Assembly (NCBI GenBank): GCA_019309605.1
Contig: JAFDFW010000133.1
Span: forward strand, 1 to 5,963
Origin: Deltaproteobacteria bacterium
GTDB lineage: Bacteria; Myxococcota_A; Polyangia; Polyangiales; Houyiibacteriaceae
DNA length: 5,963 bases
Direction: 5' to 3'
Every line of letters starts with the position of its first letter. The first letter of the stretch is position 1. The position numbers and the translations under genes are program-made. Below are positions 4,281 through 5,963 of this stretch, piece after piece. The notes beneath the pieces are model-generated. The model saw only the letters and a program-made list of their open reading frames with translations, was not told the origin of the DNA and did not search any database.

Positions 4281-5963
4281 GTGTCCGCGGACCCTCCGAA
4301 GAAGCCAGCAGCCGATCGGCAGTCTGTGGACGACAGAGATCGCCTGCGCGACCAGGCGGGCCGGTGGCGGGAGCAGGACGTGCAAGGCGCCACAGCTCGT
4401 CATCCCTTGCGCAAGGAACGGTTCGTCACCCACAGCGACCTCGAGGTGCCCGACCTGCTCACGCCGGCCGACCTCGGTGACAGCTACGAGCGCGACCTCG
4501 GATTCCCCGGCCAGTTTCCGTACACGCGCGGTGTTCAGCCGACGATGTACCGCGGCCGCCTGTGGACGATGCGCATGTTCGCGGGATTTGGTACGCCCCG
4601 CCAGACGAACGAGCGTTTTCGCTACCTCCTCGCGCAGGGGCAGACCGGCCTTTCGACGGCTTTCGATTTCCCGACGCTAATGGGATACGACAGCGACTCG
4701 CCGCGCTCGCTCGGCGAGGTCGGCATGGTCGGTGTGGCGGTCGACACCCTCCGCGACATGGAGCTGCTGTTCGACGAGATTCCGCTCGACGAGGTCACCA
4801 CGTCGATGACGATCAACGGCCCTGCGGCGGTGTTGCTCGGGTTCTACGTCGCGTTGGCCGACAAGCGAGGGATTCCGCGCGACAAGATCGGCGGGACCGT
4901 CCAAAACGACTGTCTCAAGGAGTTCATCGCGCAGCACGCCTGGGTGGTACCTCCGCGTCCGGCCATGCGAATCGTCACCGACTCGATCGAGTTCTGTGCG
5001 AGCGAGGTCCCGCGCTGGAACAGCGTCAGCATCAGCGGTTACCACATTCGCGAGGCGGGCTCGACGGCTGCGCAGGAGCTTGCGTTTACGATTGCCGATG
5101 GGCTCGAGTACGTGAAATGGGGGGTCGAGCGCGGCTTGGATGTCGATGACTTCGCGCCGCGCCTGTCGTTCTTCTTCGATGTTCACAACGATTTCTTCGA
5201 AGAGATCGCGAAATTCCGCGCCGCGCGGCGGATGTGGGCACGACTCATGAAGGACCGGTTCAATCCGAAGGATCCGCGGTCCTTGATGCTGCGGACGCAT
5301 GCGCAAACCGCTGGCGTGTCGCTCACCGCGCAGCAGCCATACAACAACGTTGCGCGTGTGGCGCTTCAGGCGCTTGCGGCGGTGTTGGGCGGGACCCAAT
5401 CGCTTCACACCAACAGTCTGGACGAGACGTTCGCGCTCCCGACCGAAGACGCGGTCACTGTGGCGCTCCGCACGCAGCAGATCATCGCCGAGGAATCCGG
5501 CGTCACCAACACCATCGACCCGTTGGCCGGCAGTTACTTCGTCGAATGGATGACCGATCGCCTCGAAGAAGAAGCGATGGACTACATCCGCAAAATCGAC
5601 GACTTCGGAGGCATGGTCGAGGCCGTCGAGCGCGGCTACCCGCAGCGCGAAATCGCCGCCTCGGCGTACCGCTTGCAGCGGCAAGTCGAAAGCGGCGAAA
5701 AGACGGTCGTTGGCGTCAACAAGTACGAACAAGACGAGCAACCCGACATCCCAACCCTCCGAGTAGACGAGTCGATTCAAAAAGAGCAAGTCGAGAGTCT
5801 GGCAAGGGTGAAGGCGGAACGCGACGGCGCCGCAGTCTCAAAAGCTCTAGCCACGATTGCCGAAGACTGCCGCACCGACCGCAACGTCATGCCGAGCATT
5901 GTCGAGGCGGCGAAGGCGTACTGTACCGAGCAGGAGATCTGCGACGTGTTCCGAGAGGTGTTC
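4281..5963 (+). CDS. B12-dependent acyl-CoA mutase large subunit (methylmalonyl-/isobutyryl-CoA mutase family), 3' end outside window
   Basis: The frame is open from GTG 4281 to the last base: 561 residues, no stop. It is the catalytic TIM-barrel subunit of adenosylcobalamin-dependent acyl-CoA mutases, which move the CoA-carboxyl group between adjacent carbons. Motifs: TMYRGRLWTMRMFAGFGT (88-105), GLSTAFDFPTLMGYDSD (123-139), GTVQNDCLKEF (205-215), SISGYHIREAG (250-260, His255), APRLSFFFD (292-300, Arg294 and Ser296), HAQTAGVSLTAQQPYNNV and TQSLHTNSLDE. By alignment to Propionibacterium methylmalonyl-CoA mutase (recalled, not computed), Tyr89 and Arg207 correspond to Phe100 and Gln218 here; Phe/Gln is the isobutyryl-CoA mutase pair. 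Flanking segments such as RWNSVSISGYH stay methylmalonyl-CoA-mutase-like. Family subunits of about 560 residues lack the B12 domain, which sits on a separate small protein; whether this one ends just past the edge or continues into a B12 domain cannot be seen. The first 45 residues are charged and variable. Confidence 0.93.
   Translation, partial: MSADPPKKPAADRQSVDDRDRLRDQAGRWREQDVQGATARHPLRKERFVTHSDLEVPDLLTPADLGDSYERDLGFPGQFPYTRGVQPTMYRGRLWTMRMFAGFGTPRQTNERFRYLLAQGQTGLSTAFDFPTLMGYDSDSPRSLGEVGMVGVAVDTLRDMELLFDEIPLDEVTTSMTINGPAAVLLGFYVALADKRGIPRDKIGGTVQNDCLKEFIAQHAWVVPPRPAMRIVTDSIEFCASEVPRWNSVSISGYHIREAGSTAAQELAFTIADGLEYVKWGVERGLDVDDFAPRLSFFFDVHNDFFEEIAKFRAARRMWARLMKDRFNPKDPRSLMLRTHAQTAGVSLTAQQPYNNVARVALQALAAVLGGTQSLHTNSLDETFALPTEDAVTVALRTQQIIAEESGVTNTIDPLAGSYFVEWMTDRLEEEAMDYIRKIDDFGGMVEAVERGYPQREIAASAYRLQRQVESGEKTVVGVNKYEQDEQPDIPTLRVDESIQKEQVESLARVKAERDGAAVSKALATIAEDCRTDRNVMPSIVEAAKAYCTEQEICDVFREVF

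Noticed and set aside
4677..5789. Long minus-strand open frame (370 codons) opposite the mutase
   Set aside because: It is fully antisense to highly conserved mutase motifs and its translation shows no recognisable domain.
4281..5963. 2-hydroxyisobutyryl-CoA mutase identity for the mutase
   Set aside because: That enzyme has Ile at the position of Phe100 and Asp in the FDMPT segment (STDFD); here it is STAFD with Phe100, fitting isobutyryl-type better.
1..5963. Mobile element, CRISPR array, toxin-antitoxin or defence genes
   Set aside because: No transposase or integrase motifs, no regularly spaced direct repeats with unique spacers, no tRNA-like attachment site and no defence-type domains were seen on either strand.

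Overview
The window is a GC-rich, densely coding bacterial segment. Its strong G/C preference at third codon positions, GTG starts, TPR proteins and Cys-rich putative envelope protein resemble Myxococcota (deltaproteobacteria in the old sense). That assignment is an inference from style; there is no rRNA or marker gene to settle it. No mobile element, CRISPR array, tRNA or rRNA is visible.

Layout. (1) Bases 1-309, plus strand: the C-terminal 102 residues of a cysteine-rich protein that begins outside the window. It meets, tail to tail, (2) a minus-strand pair: an RluA/RluD-family 23S rRNA pseudouridine synthase (306-1250), preceded three bases upstream by a short DUF72 (YecE-like) gene (1254-1901). 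The two convergent stop codons interlock inside one CTAG. (3) A 98-bp divergent intergenic region (1902-1999) with a GTATAC core that could serve as a -10 element in both directions. (4) A tightly spaced plus-strand cluster: a one-pass membrane TPR protein (2000-3409), a small two-helix membrane protein (3422-3739), a soluble TPR protein (3750-4268) and the large subunit of a B12-dependent acyl-CoA mutase (4281 to the right edge, no stop reached). Gaps of 12, 10 and 12 bases make one operon likely.

How the parts fit. The minus-strand pair is rRNA modification plus a conserved protein of unknown function. The plus-strand cluster joins two TPR scaffold proteins and a small membrane protein to a central carbon-skeleton mutase; why they sit together is not evident from sequence.

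The most notable point is in the mutase. Most of its sequence is methylmalonyl-CoA-mutase-like, but the two positions that contact the acyl group are Phe100 and Gln218. This is the pair known from isobutyryl-CoA mutase, not the Tyr/Arg pair of methylmalonyl-CoA mutase. A default methylmalonyl-CoA mutase label may therefore give the wrong substrate. A second point is the linker of the large TPR protein, built from a 36-base tandem repeat whose DNA can form small GC-rich hairpins. I do not see a clearly new multi-gene system such as a defence island in this window.
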